Origin: Paenibacillus antibioticophila
Lineage (GTDB): Bacteria > Bacillota > Bacilli > Paenibacillales > Paenibacillaceae
DNA length: 54,851 nucleotides
NCBI RefSeq assembly: GCF_000455265.1
Contig: NZ_HG005139.1
Location: 1,505,853-1,560,703, forward strand
Direction of reading: 5' to 3'
In this document: one piece after another, positions 46,313 to 54,851 of the stretch
How the letters are laid out: each line of letters starts with the position of its first letter
Numbering within the stretch: the stretch's first letter is position 1
Notes under the pieces: generated by a model
The model's database searches: none
What the model was told of the DNA's origin: nothing
Seen by the model: the letters and a program-made list of their open reading frames with translations, nothing else
Program-made: the position numbers and the translations under genes

Positions 46313-47080
46313 ATGATCAAGTTGTTTAAGTCCTGGCGAAAAAAAGCCAATGCTCCGGAGGCCGCGGTAACCGACCTTGATAATATCCCGAAGCATGTTG
46401 CCATCATTATGGATGGAAACGGAAGGTGGGCTCGCAAGCTCGGCCTTCCGCGTATTGTTGGCCACAGAAACGGAATGAAGGCAGTCAAGCGGGCGACGAT
46501 GGCGGCTGATGAACTCGGAATTTCTGTCTTGACCCTTTACGCCTTCTCCACGGAGAACTGGAAGCGTCCCAAGGAAGAAGTGGATTATTTGATGTCTCTT
46601 CCCCAGGAGTTTCTTGCGCTTGAACTTGAAGAATTGATTGAGAAAAATGTCCAGGTTCGGATGATGGGACATACAGATGAACTGCCATCCCACACCTTCG
46701 CTGCCATGGAAGAAGCAATTGAACGGACAAAGCAGAATACCGGACTTATTTTGAATTTTGCATTGAACTATGGAAGTCATCGCGAGATCACGGAAACGGT
46801 GCGTGGAATTGCGGCAAAGGTGAAAACAGGCGAGCTGTCGCCGGAGGACATTACCGAGCAACTGCTGGGTTCTTCCCTGCTTAGCGGAGACCTTCCTGAT
46901 CCGGATCTGTTGATCCGTACAGGAGGAGAGCTGAGACTGAGCAATTTTATGTTATGGCAGACTGCTTATAGCGAATTGTGGTTCACCGACCTTTACTGGC
47001 CGGAATTTGGACGCGCACAGCTTGTGGAGGCAGTAGCCGAGTATCAAAGACGCACCCGGAGATATGGCGGATTATCCTAG
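46313..47080 (+). CDS. uppS: Isoprenyl transferase (undecaprenyl diphosphate synthase)
   Basis: UppS condenses isopentenyl diphosphates onto farnesyl diphosphate to make the C55 lipid carrier for cell-wall synthesis. It has 255 residues. The catalytic loop is HVAIIMDGNGRWARKLGLPR. LTLYAFSTENWKRPKEEVDY, GLILNFALNYGSHREI and PDLLIRTGGELRLSNFMLWQ are signature motifs. GGAGG at 46301-46305 supports ATG 46313. It is followed by cdsA within about 20 bp. Confidence 0.97.
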   Translation: MIKLFKSWRKKANAPEAAVTDLDNIPKHVAIIMDGNGRWARKLGLPRIVGHRNGMKAVKRATMAADELGISVLTLYAFSTENWKRPKEEVDYLMSLPQEFLALELEELIEKNVQVRMMGHTDELPSHTFAAMEEAIERTKQNTGLILNFALNYGSHREITETVRGIAAKVKTGELSPEDITEQLLGSSLLSGDLPDPDLLIRTGGELRLSNFMLWQTAYSELWFTDLYWPEFGRAQLVEAVAEYQRRTRRYGGLS

Positions 47081-47101
47081 CGGATGGAAGGAGTTGGCGA
47101 G

Positions 47102-47905
47102 TTGAGACAAAGGATGATTACTGGAATCGTTGCTGGAGCCGGCTTCCTTGGGCTCTGTATGCTGGGCGGACTCTGGTACCATGTATTGGTCCTGCTGATG
47201 AGTCTGATTGGTTATTACGAATTCGTTCGTATGACCGGCATCCGCCCCTTCCAGGGAACCGCTTGGATCGGATACCTCGGTGTTCTCTACACAGTATTCC
47301 CTTGGGAGCTCCTCGGACTCTCGATGCCGCTGGACCTCCTGCGCAGCTATTGGCTGCTCATGTTCCTGTTCCTTGTAATTACCGTAATCAGCAAAAACCA
47401 GATTCCGATCGGACAAATGGCCATGCTGTTTTTGGGAATGGTCTATATCGGGATCGGCTTTCATTACCTTGCGGTTACACGGAGTACGTCAGACGGTCAC
47501 GGGTTGTTCTGGACGTTCCTGATGCTGGCAGCCATCTGGAGCAGCGATGCGGGGGCTTATTTTACCGGGCGGAGAATAGGCAGGCATAAGCTATGGCCTG
47601 CAATTAGCCCGAATAAGACGATTGAAGGCGCGGTTGGCGGCATTGTCGCCGCTGTCATTGCGGCCGTTCTGTTCGCGGTGTTCTCAGGCGGTATTCTAGG
47701 GATTGGGCAAGCCCTGTTGTTGGGATTGTGTGCTGCTGCAGTCGGACAAATGGGCGACCTGATTCAATCGGGATATAAAAGAGTGTATGGAATTAAGGAT
47801 TCGGGCACGTTGCTGCCCGGCCACGGCGGAATACTCGATCGCTGCGACAGCTGGATTATCGTATTTCCGTTCGTACATATTTTGCAGTTGCTTCCTATTT
47901 TTTGA
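47102..47905 (+). CDS. cdsA: Phosphatidate cytidylyltransferase
   Basis: CdsA makes CDP-diacylglycerol, the precursor of membrane phospholipids. The 267-residue protein is hydrophobic, with about seven or eight membrane helices. The C-terminal signature is GQMGDLIQSGYKRVYGIKDS then GTLLPGHGGILDRCDS. TTG 47102 after AAGGAG (47087-47092) gives MRQRMITGIVAG; the in-frame ATG at 47084 lies just before that site and is less likely. dxr follows after 21 bp. Confidence 0.95.
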   Translation: MRQRMITGIVAGAGFLGLCMLGGLWYHVLVLLMSLIGYYEFVRMTGIRPFQGTAWIGYLGVLYTVFPWELLGLSMPLDLLRSYWLLMFLFLVITVISKNQIPIGQMAMLFLGMVYIGIGFHYLAVTRSTSDGHGLFWTFLMLAAIWSSDAGAYFTGRRIGRHKLWPAISPNKTIEGAVGGIVAAVIAAVLFAVFSGGILGIGQALLLGLCAAAVGQMGDLIQSGYKRVYGIKDSGTLLPGHGGILDRCDSWIIVFPFVHILQLLPIF

Positions 47906-47926
47906 TGACAAGATGAGGTGAGCTTG

Positions 47927-49066
47927 ATGAAAAGAATATCGGTAATCGGCTCCACCGGCTCGATTGGCACCCAGACGCTGGATGTGCTCAAGCAGCATCC
48001 CGGGCAATTTTCGGTTGAAGGATTGGCTGCCGGTAGGAATATTGAACTGTTTCTGGAGCAAGTTCGTCTTTTCAAGCCCAAAAAAGCTTCTGTAGCGGAC
48101 AAGGACGCCGCGGATTCGTTGCGTCCCTTTCTTCCCGCTGGAGTGGAGCTGTTTTACGGTGAGGAAGGCTTGACCGAGGTGGCAGCAGGGACCGATGCGG
48201 ATACAGTGGTTACAGCGATTGTAGGCAGTGCAGGACTTCCATCTACACTGGCAGCAATTGATGCGGGAAAGCATATTGCCTTGGCCAACAAAGAAACATT
48301 GGTTACAGCAGGTCAACTGGTTACCGAGCTGGCCCGCAGAAAAGGCGTTTCATTGCTGCCGGTAGACAGCGAGCATGCTGCCATTTTTCAGTGCTTAAAT
48401 GGAGAGCGTCTTGGCGATGTGGAGCGGATTGTGCTCACGGCCTCAGGCGGATCTTTCCGTCATTTGAATCGTGAGCAATTGAAGCAAGTGACGGTGGAGG
48501 ATGCGCTCAAGCATCCGAATTGGTCGATGGGGGCGAAGATTACGATTGATTCCGCGACGATGGTCAACAAAGGACTGGAAGTTATGGAAGCCCATTGGCT
48601 GTTTGGAATGGACTTTGAACAGATCGGTGTTCTGCTTCATCCGGAGAGTATTGTCCACTCCTTCGTTGAATATCGTGACGGCAGCGTGATTGCCCAACTT
48701 GGCAATCCGGATATGCGCGTTCCGATTCAATATGCCTTGACCTATCCGGAGCGCTGGCCTTCGGAGACCAAGCGGCTTTCCTTGTCGGAGGCAGGGCAGC
48801 TTCATTTCCGTGAGATGGATTTGGAGCGTTATCCTTGTTTAAGAATGGCCTATGAATGTGGTAAACTAGGTGGGACAGCACCAAGCGTGTATAATGCGGC
48901 AAATGAAGTCGCGGTTGCGCGGTTTTTGAACGGTGAAATTCCGTTTCTGCGCATTGAGTCCCTGATTGAGGAGACATTGTCCAGACATACGAATCATTCG
49001 GCAGATGATCTGGATACGATATTTGCCGCCGACCGCTGGGCTCGAGAGATTGCTTCAACGATTTAA
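47927..49066 (+). CDS. dxr: 1-deoxy-D-xylulose 5-phosphate reductoisomerase
   Basis: Dxr converts DXP to MEP, the committed step of the non-mevalonate isoprenoid pathway, upstream of UppS. The NADPH motif is ISVIGSTGSIGTQTLDVL. ALANKETLVTAGQLV, LLPVDSEHAAIFQCL, LTASGGSFR and WSMGAKITIDSATMVNKGLE are signatures of the substrate and metal site. ATG 47927, 9 nt after GATGAGG, gives 379 residues; GTG 47918 is an unlikely alternative. A short remnant of the inverted-end repeat family follows the stop. Confidence 0.97.
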   Translation: MKRISVIGSTGSIGTQTLDVLKQHPGQFSVEGLAAGRNIELFLEQVRLFKPKKASVADKDAADSLRPFLPAGVELFYGEEGLTEVAAGTDADTVVTAIVGSAGLPSTLAAIDAGKHIALANKETLVTAGQLVTELARRKGVSLLPVDSEHAAIFQCLNGERLGDVERIVLTASGGSFRHLNREQLKQVTVEDALKHPNWSMGAKITIDSATMVNKGLEVMEAHWLFGMDFEQIGVLLHPESIVHSFVEYRDGSVIAQLGNPDMRVPIQYALTYPERWPSETKRLSLSEAGQLHFREMDLERYPCLRMAYECGKLGGTAPSVYNAANEVAVARFLNGEIPFLRIESLIEETLSRHTNHSADDLDTIFAADRWAREIASTI

Positions 49067-49082
49067 CCCCTTTTAAGTGCGA

Positions 49083-49121
49083 GTTCAAAAGTCTTCATGA
49101 GCAAGAGATGAATTTTTGAAC
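49083..49121. repeat. Compact inverted repeat related to the MITE-like family
   Basis: GTTCAAAAGTCTTCAT and GATGAATTTTTGAAC form an imperfect inverted repeat around about 8 bases, 17 bp after the dxr stop. The ends match the termini of the element at 9095-9261 (GTTCAAAAAGTC...), so it looks like a deletion derivative with nearly the whole interior lost. It may form a terminator-like hairpin in RNA. Confidence 0.55.
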
Positions 49122-49247
49122 AACCTCTTTAAGAGCAGTCTTTTTCAGTCGGAAAGTTCCATCCCTGTATTCTCTTGTGAACATTCGGAGAATAATGATA
49201 ATCTAAAACCATGTGGACGATCCGCGGCCCAAAGGAGGATGCTTAGT

Positions 49248-50522
49248 TTGGAATTGCTTAGAATCATATTTCTGACGGTTTTTATGTTCTTCATTATTGT
49301 TACGGTACATGAATGGGGACATTATTACTTCGCCAAGCGTGCGGGTATTCTAGTGCGTGAATTTGCGATTGGATTCGGTCCGAAGCTGTTCTCCTACAAA
49401 AGAGGGGAGACGCAATTTACACTTCGTCTGCTTCCGTTCGGCGGATATGCGCGGATGGCCGGGGAGGATCCTGAGCTTGTGGATCTAAGCGTCGGACAGA
49501 CGGTAGCTCTCCGCCTGGAGGGGGATGAGGTTCGCAAGATCTACCTTGACCGGCTGGACAGCCGTAAAAATGTGATTCGCGGCGAGGTTGTGGAAGAAGA
49601 TCTGATCGACCGCCTGCAGGTGACGCTGAATGTAGATGGCGAGACGCTTCATTATCCGGTTCATCCGCAAGCGATGCTTGTTGCCAAGGGCAAGGAGACG
49701 CAGATCGCACCGAGAGACCGCCAATATGGAAGCAAGACGGTGGCTCAGCGGGCCTTGTCTATCTTTGCCGGACCCCTGATGAATTTTATCCTCGCATTCG
49801 TACTATTTGCGCTGCACATTCAAATGGCGGGAATTCCTGAACCCGACCCGAGTCATCTTGAGGTGGGCGAGGTTATGCAGAATATGCCTGCTGAGGATGC
49901 CGGAGTCCGTCAAGGCGATATTATTGATACGGTGAATGGAGTCAAGGTTGGAACAGACGCTAATGGTCTCATCGAGATGATTAAGGCATCCAAAGATAAA
50001 GCCATGATATGGACCGTCAAACGTGGAGAACAGACCATTGATATTACGTTGACTCCTAAAGCGGTCGACGAGCAAGGGGATGCCAAGGTCGGAACCTCGA
50101 TCATTACCTTTTATCCGACGCGCAGCGCATCCTTTGGCGAGACCTTTACGGTAGCCGGCGATAATATGGTCTACACGACCAAGGCGATCTTCCTCGGCTT
50201 CCAGCAACTGATCAATCAGTTCTCGATGGATGATCTGGGCGGTCCGGTTCGTACCTTTGAAGTGACAGGACAGATTGCGAAGCAAGGGATCACCCAGTTG
50301 ACGTATTGGGCAGCGATCCTGAGCCTCTATCTTGGCATATTCAACTTGCTGCCGATTCCGGCCTTGGACGGCAGCCGGCTGATCTTCCTGGGAGTAGAGG
50401 CGTTGCGCGGCAAACCGATAGATCCGAATCGGGAAGGGCTGGTACACTTTATAGGGTTTGCTATGCTGTTCTTGCTAATGATTGCAGTTACCTATAATGA
50501 TATTTTACGCTTGATCGGATAA
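49248..50522 (+). CDS. rseP: RIP metalloprotease RseP (site-2 protease family)
   Basis: This intramembrane zinc protease cleaves anti-sigma factors and signal peptide remnants (B. subtilis RasP). The active site is HEWGH (His21, Glu22, His25) in the first membrane helix, and the third zinc ligand motif is LLPIPALDGSRL. A PDZ domain sits at about residues 190-285 (MPAEDAGVRQGDIIDTVNGV). The frame is open far upstream, but TTG 49248, 9 nt after AAAGGAGG (49231-49238), gives a membrane-first start (MELLRIIFLTVFMFFIIVTV). The length of 424 residues is normal. Confidence 0.95.
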   Translation: MELLRIIFLTVFMFFIIVTVHEWGHYYFAKRAGILVREFAIGFGPKLFSYKRGETQFTLRLLPFGGYARMAGEDPELVDLSVGQTVALRLEGDEVRKIYLDRLDSRKNVIRGEVVEEDLIDRLQVTLNVDGETLHYPVHPQAMLVAKGKETQIAPRDRQYGSKTVAQRALSIFAGPLMNFILAFVLFALHIQMAGIPEPDPSHLEVGEVMQNMPAEDAGVRQGDIIDTVNGVKVGTDANGLIEMIKASKDKAMIWTVKRGEQTIDITLTPKAVDEQGDAKVGTSIITFYPTRSASFGETFTVAGDNMVYTTKAIFLGFQQLINQFSMDDLGGPVRTFEVTGQIAKQGITQLTYWAAILSLYLGIFNLLPIPALDGSRLIFLGVEALRGKPIDPNREGLVHFIGFAMLFLLMIAVTYNDILRLIG

Positions 50523-50567
50523 ACGAAATATTTCAGTTGTTGAACTAACGGGAGGACATGAAAGGTT

Positions 50568-52019
50568 ATGGCTAATGAGGAGAAGCAGTTTGTAACGGAA
50601 ATTACGCCGCAGGGAGAGGACTTTTCCCGGTGGTATATCGATGTCATCAAAAAAGCGGATTTGATGGACTATTCGCCTGTACGGGGATGTATCGTGTTCA
50701 AGCCGGACGGCTATGAAATCTGGGAGCATATTCAAGCTGAGCTGGACCGCCGCTTCAAAGAGACCGGACACCGCAATGCGTACTTTCCTCTATTTATTCC
50801 CGAGAGCTTCTTCCAGAAGGAGAAGGAGCACGTGGAGGGCTTCAATCCTGAGCTGCCATGGGTGACGGAGGCTGCTGGGGAGAAGCTGGAGGAACGCCTG
50901 GCGATCCGTCCTACCTCGGAGACCATGATTGGTCATATGTATGAAAAATGGATTCAATCGTACCGGGACTTGCCGGTACTGATTAACCAATGGGCCAACG
51001 TAGTTCGCTGGGAGAAGCGGACGTTGCCGTTCCTGCGTACAAGCGAGTTCCTGTGGCAGGAAGGTCATACCGCCCATGAGAATGAACAGGATGCCCGTGA
51101 AGAGACCATGCGGATGCTGGAAATTTATCGTGATTTTGTGGAAAATTATTTGGCGATTCCGGTCATTGTCGGACAGAAAACACCATCGGAGAAATTTGCC
51201 GGCGCTGTAGATACCTATTCGATTGAAGCCATGATGAAGGACGGACGAGCTGTCCAAGCAGGAACCTCTCATTATCTAGGTACTAATTTTGCCTCTGCGT
51301 TTGATATACAGTATTTGAACCGGGACAATGTTCAGGAATATGTGCACACCACTTCATGGGGAGTAAGCACCCGGCTGATCGGATCGCTGATTATGGTTCA
51401 TGGCGATGACCGCGGTCTTGCGCTTCCGCCAAAAGTTGCTCCGAAGCAGGTAATGATTATTCCTATTGGGCCTCCTAAGACGCGGGATGCTGTGGTCGGC
51501 AGAGCGGACGAGCTGTTTGCTGAGCTTAAGAAGAACGGCATTCGGGTGGGCATCGATGATCGTGCTGATGTGCGTCCTGGCTGGAAGTTCAACGAATATG
51601 AAATGCGTGGCGTTCCGGTTCGCCTGGAGATCGGCCCTCGTGATATGGATAACGGAGTTTGCGTATTGGTGTCGCGAATTTCCGGTGAGAAGAAGGTTAT
51701 TGAGCAAGAGCGGTTAGTGGAAGAGGTTCAGGCGATGCTGGAGCAGGTGCATCAGGAAATGTACGAGCGTGCCAAAGCCTTCCGTGAAGAGCATTTCTAT
51801 TCCGTGGATACGCTGGATGAAATGAAGGCAAGCATCGAGGAGAAGCGTGGCTTTACATTAGCCGGATGGTGCGGATCTGAGGCCTGCGAGCGCCATGTGA
51901 AGGACGAGACGGGTGCTACAAGCCGTAATATTCCGTTCCAGCCAGAGGTAACCAAGACAACCTGTCTTGTCTGCGGCGAAGAGGCGAAGCATACAGTTGT
52001 TTTTGCCAGAGCCTACTAA
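50568..52019 (+). CDS. proS: Prolyl-tRNA synthetase, archaeal/eukaryotic type
   Basis: This 483-residue enzyme charges tRNA-Pro with proline. It begins EKQFVTEITPQGEDFSRWYI then DVIKKADLMDYSPVRGC. Class II motifs are RPTSETMIGHMYEKWIQSYR, FLRTSEFLWQEGHTAHENEQ and the motif 3 region WGVSTRLIGSLIMVHGDDRG. The anticodon domain follows, then a C-terminal domain with Cys pairs (CGSEAC and CLVC), ending in Tyr (FARAY). These features belong to the archaeal/eukaryotic ProS class. The bacterial type (about 565 residues, with a cis-editing insertion) usually occupies this locus in Bacillus. ACGGGAGG precedes the ATG. Confidence 0.95.
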   Translation: MANEEKQFVTEITPQGEDFSRWYIDVIKKADLMDYSPVRGCIVFKPDGYEIWEHIQAELDRRFKETGHRNAYFPLFIPESFFQKEKEHVEGFNPELPWVTEAAGEKLEERLAIRPTSETMIGHMYEKWIQSYRDLPVLINQWANVVRWEKRTLPFLRTSEFLWQEGHTAHENEQDAREETMRMLEIYRDFVENYLAIPVIVGQKTPSEKFAGAVDTYSIEAMMKDGRAVQAGTSHYLGTNFASAFDIQYLNRDNVQEYVHTTSWGVSTRLIGSLIMVHGDDRGLALPPKVAPKQVMIIPIGPPKTRDAVVGRADELFAELKKNGIRVGIDDRADVRPGWKFNEYEMRGVPVRLEIGPRDMDNGVCVLVSRISGEKKVIEQERLVEEVQAMLEQVHQEMYERAKAFREEHFYSVDTLDEMKASIEEKRGFTLAGWCGSEACERHVKDETGATSRNIPFQPEVTKTTCLVCGEEAKHTVVFARAY

Positions 52020-52020
52020 G

Positions 52021-52040
52021 GTCAGCTTTTGATCACGAAG
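52021..52040. repeat. 20-bp fragment of the MITE-like family
   Basis: GTCAGCTTTTGATCACGAAG, directly after the proS stop, matches 19 of 20 bases of the inner arm of the element at 9095-9261 in reverse orientation. It appears to be a remnant, and the terminator hairpin follows directly. Confidence 0.55.
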
Positions 52041-52045
52041 AATAT

Positions 52046-52104
52046 AGCTTCCGGCAGAGGAAGTGCGGCAGGATGATTCCTGTCTTTCGCTGCCGGAAGT
52101 TTTG
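52046..52104 (+). terminator. Intrinsic terminator after proS
   Basis: CTTCCGGCAG (52048-52057) pairs with CTGCCGGAAG (52090-52099), with a 32-nt loop that can fold further, followed by TTTT. It separates proS from polC. Confidence 0.75.
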
Positions 52105-52148
52105 CTATTATAAAATTCTATTTCCACTACGGCGATGGGGGGAGAAGC

Positions 52149-54851
52149 ATGTCTGACGCTAAGGGGAAGAGAACAAGGCTTGAACTGTTGATGAAGCAGG
52201 CAGAGGTTCCGGCCCAGGTGATTGATCCGTATTTTCTCGATGGGGTTATTGAAGCGGTTGAGGTCAGCCGAAGCAATAAAGCGTGGTTGATTACACTCAG
52301 CAAGTCCACCCTGGTTCCGGCTCAAGTGTACCGAACATTTTATACGCGAATAAAGGATAGGATGGAGCATATTGCCCAGATAGCATTCTTGTTCCGATAT
52401 GAAGACCCGGTTTCGCCTGGGGAGATTGTTGGGGAGTATTGGAAGCTATTCCTGGAGTGGGTTCAGCGTGAGGTTCCATCGGTCAATGGCTGGATGGCTA
52501 GAGCGACGCATGAAGTGGACGGGGACTTGGTGTCGGTAACATTTACCGATGAGACTTCACTGGAGCTGGCCCGGAAAAAAAATATAGATAAGGCGATTAC
52601 GGCATATTACGATACTTTTTTCGGGTTGCCGCTGCGTGTAAAGCTGCTGACTGGTGAGGATGCAGCAACTGCATTTGAAGAATTCCAACAGCGGATTGAG
52701 GAAGAGAATAGGGAAGCAATCAGTCGGATGATGATGGATAGCTTGAGCGCGGAAGCCCCGCCGGAAGAAGTCGTTGACAATGAAGAGGTCATCAAGCTGC
52801 AAATTGGTTATGATATCAGGGAACAGGCGGTGCCTATTCAGGATATCCAGGACGAAGAGAAGAAAATAACGGTTCAGGGTACCATTTTTGGACTGGACCG
52901 TAAAGAACTGCGGAATGGCAATACGCTGTTCATGTTCAATTTGACGGATTTCACGGATTCTCTGCAAATGAAGCTGTTCGCTAAAAACAAGGAAGATTTG
53001 AAGGTAATGGGTCAACTCGCCAACGGCAAGTGGATCAAAGCAAGAGGCAAGGTGGAAATGGACCGCTTTATGCAAGTCCCTGAGCTGGTGATGATTCCTT
53101 CCGATTTGACCGAGATTCAGGCTCCGCCTTCCCGGAAGGATCAAGCTGAGGAGAAGCGCGTTGAATTCCATCTCCATACAACGATGAGTACGATGGATGC
53201 TGTAACTCCGATCGGAGATTATGTCAAACAAGCCGCTAAATGGGGGCACAAGGCGATTGCGGTAACCGACCATGGCGGGATCCAATGCTATCCGGATGCA
53301 GCCAAGGCTGCAAAAAAGAACGGAATCAAAATGATCTATGGCGTGGAAGCGAATATTGTGAATGACAATGTAGCTGTTGTTCTGAATCCTCGACCTGAGG
53401 AATTGAAGACAGCGACATTTATCGTATTCGACATCGAGACCACCGGCTTATCGGTGACTCAGAACAAAATCATCGAAATTGCTGCCGTTAAAATGGTGGA
53501 TGGCAAAGAAATAGACCGCTATGCCACCTTTGTGAATCCTCATGAACGCATTCCCTATAATATTCAGCAATTGACGAATATTAATGATGATATGGTCAAG
53601 GATGCGCCAGATGTGGAGCCGGTATTGGACGAGTTCATCACCTTTATCGGCGATGCGATACTGGTGGCGCATAATGCGAGATTTGACTTTGACTTTGTAA
53701 ACGCCAAGCTCAAAGAGCTGGGACGGTCCGCCATGACTAATCCGGTATTGGATACGCTGGAAATGGCCCGTCTGCTGCATCCGAGCATGAAAAATCATCG
53801 GCTCAATACGCTGGCTGCCAAATACAAGGTGTCGCTAGAGAATCACCACCGGGCGATCGACGATACGCTTGCCCTCGGCCAGATCCTGATTGGATTAATT
53901 GAGGATGCGGACAAGCAGGAAGGGATCGTCTCCCTGGAGCGGCTCAATGACCGGGTCGGGAAGGACTTATCCAATGCACGTCCGTTTCATAGCGGAATCT
54001 ATGCACTGAACATGACAGGCAAGAAAAACCTGTTCAAGCTGGTGTCCATGTCTCATACCCAATACTTCAAGCGGGTAGCCTGCATTCCTAAATCAAAGCT
54101 TGCAGATATGCGTGAAGGGTTACTGATTATGTCAGGCTGCGAAAAGGGCGAGTTTTTCGAGGCCGTGCTTAACAAATCCATGGAAGAAGCAGAGGGTATC
54201 GCTGACTTCTATGATGTGCTTGAGATCCAGCCGCTGACGATGTACATGCATCTTGTGGACAAAGGGCTTGTGGGCAGTGTGGAAGAGCTGAAGACAGCGG
54301 TGCGCAAAATCGTTGAGATTGGCTTTAAGCTGAACAAGCCGGTAGTCGCAACGGGCAATGTGCATTATCTGGATCCGCGGGACAAGCTGTATAGGGATAT
54401 TACGATCCATGGCATCACCGGATTTAGTCCGCTGAAGGATATCCGCAAGCCGGATGCTCATTTCCGGACGACAGACGAGATGCTGGAAGAATTCGAATTT
54501 TTGGGCAAGGACAAGGCATTTGAAGTTGTCGTGACCAACACGGCTGAGCTTGCTGAACGTTTTGAGGAGTTAGAACTGTTCCCGGATAAGCTGTTCACAC
54601 CGATCCTTGAAGGTGCGGATGAGGAAATCCGTAATACTTGCTATGCGACCGCCAGATCCATCTACGGTGAGGAGCTTCCCGACGTTGTCGTGAAGCGGCT
54701 CGAGAAGGAGCTGGAACCGATTATCAAATACGGCTTCTCTGCGAACTATCTCATTTCCGAGCGGCTGGTGAAAAAGTCGAACCAGGACGGATATTTGGTC
54801 GGCTCACGGGGCTCAGTAGGCTCCTCGGTCGTTGCGACCTTCCTGGGCATT
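52149..54851 (+). CDS. polC: DNA polymerase III subunit alpha, PolC type, 5' part only
   Basis: PolC is the main replicative polymerase of low-GC Gram-positives. The window holds 901 codons of a protein normally about 1,435 residues long; it is cut by the right edge. N-terminal tau-binding domains are followed by an OB fold (from about residue 238). The split PHP domain begins with VEFHLHTTMSTMDAVTPIGD and AIAVTDHGGIQCYP (about 338). A proofreading exonuclease is inserted at about 425-590, with FIVFDIETTGLS, the DEDD residues and HNARFDFDFVN. The start of the polymerase core (SRGSVGSSVVATFLG) is at the edge. ATG 52149 follows a GGGGGGAG stretch. Confidence 0.97.
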   Translation, partial: MSDAKGKRTRLELLMKQAEVPAQVIDPYFLDGVIEAVEVSRSNKAWLITLSKSTLVPAQVYRTFYTRIKDRMEHIAQIAFLFRYEDPVSPGEIVGEYWKLFLEWVQREVPSVNGWMARATHEVDGDLVSVTFTDETSLELARKKNIDKAITAYYDTFFGLPLRVKLLTGEDAATAFEEFQQRIEEENREAISRMMMDSLSAEAPPEEVVDNEEVIKLQIGYDIREQAVPIQDIQDEEKKITVQGTIFGLDRKELRNGNTLFMFNLTDFTDSLQMKLFAKNKEDLKVMGQLANGKWIKARGKVEMDRFMQVPELVMIPSDLTEIQAPPSRKDQAEEKRVEFHLHTTMSTMDAVTPIGDYVKQAAKWGHKAIAVTDHGGIQCYPDAAKAAKKNGIKMIYGVEANIVNDNVAVVLNPRPEELKTATFIVFDIETTGLSVTQNKIIEIAAVKMVDGKEIDRYATFVNPHERIPYNIQQLTNINDDMVKDAPDVEPVLDEFITFIGDAILVAHNARFDFDFVNAKLKELGRSAMTNPVLDTLEMARLLHPSMKNHRLNTLAAKYKVSLENHHRAIDDTLALGQILIGLIEDADKQEGIVSLERLNDRVGKDLSNARPFHSGIYALNMTGKKNLFKLVSMSHTQYFKRVACIPKSKLADMREGLLIMSGCEKGEFFEAVLNKSMEEAEGIADFYDVLEIQPLTMYMHLVDKGLVGSVEELKTAVRKIVEIGFKLNKPVVATGNVHYLDPRDKLYRDITIHGITGFSPLKDIRKPDAHFRTTDEMLEEFEFLGKDKAFEVVVTNTAELAERFEELELFPDKLFTPILEGADEEIRNTCYATARSIYGEELPDVVVKRLEKELEPIIKYGFSANYLISERLVKKSNQDGYLVGSRGSVGSSVVATFLGI

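Noticed and set aside
46978..48316. Long alternative frames across uppS, cdsA and dxr
   Set aside because: They overlap three well-conserved genes and have no start signals.
52557..53285. 242-codon minus-strand frame opposite polC
   Set aside because: It is antisense to the conserved N-terminal, OB and PHP regions of PolC and has no domain of its own.

Overview
The window is a chromosomal segment of a low-to-mid GC endospore-forming Firmicute, most likely Paenibacillus or a close relative. The gene order follows the Bacillus subtilis sucCD-dprA-topA-trmFO-hslVU-fla/che-rpsB-tsf-pyrH-frr-uppS-cdsA-dxr-rseP-proS-polC order almost gene for gene. Ribosome binding sites are strong (AAGGAGG type), TTG and GTG starts are frequent, and the replicative polymerase is the Gram-positive PolC. 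All genes except the first run left to right.

Layout. (1) 1-1009, minus strand: 5' part of a ComM/YifB-type AAA+ gene running off the left edge. (2) 1010-2165: a 1.15 kb gene-free stretch rich in tandem and inverted repeats, ending in the sucC promoter region with a cre-like site. (3) 2166-9088: sucC-sucD, dprA, topA, trmFO. (4) 9095-9261: a 167-bp element with inverted ends, lying where B. subtilis has xerC/codV. (5) 9320-11279: hslV-hslU. (6) 11280-11651: an AT-rich control region lacking codY but holding a CodY-box-like sequence. (7) 11652-40059: the fla/che operon from flgB to sigD, encoding rod, MS and C rings, the type III export apparatus, hook, chemotaxis proteins and the motility sigma factor. 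(8) 40103-43142: a four-gene extension (FapA-like protein, a small charged protein, a SwrB-like membrane protein, and a membrane protein with an MltG-type LysM-like segment). (9) 43154-52019: rpsB, tsf, pyrH, frr, uppS, cdsA, dxr, rseP, proS. (10) 52149-54851: 5' part of polC, cut by the right edge.

How the genes work together. The central 28 kb is one polycistronic motility unit with overlapping or closely spaced genes, ending in sigD, which encodes the factor that turns on late genes such as flagellin. The export apparatus (fliO-P-Q-R-flhB-flhA with fliH-I-J) secretes rod, hook and filament subunits. fliK/flgD/flgE build the hook. fliG-M-Y form the switch, which CheY-P binds. CheA/W/B/C/D handle signalling and adaptation. 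The downstream genes serve translation (S2, EF-Ts, RRF, ProRS), UMP kinase, isoprenoid and phospholipid synthesis (dxr, uppS, cdsA), intramembrane proteolysis (rseP) and replication (polC).

Most notable points: fliK is split by an apparent one-base deletion; a family of inverted-end repeats recurs at four intergenic sites; xerC and codY are absent from their usual positions; proS is the archaeal/eukaryotic-type enzyme without the bacterial editing insertion; and four accessory genes sit between sigD and rpsB. I saw no tRNA or rRNA gene, CRISPR array, transposase or prophage.
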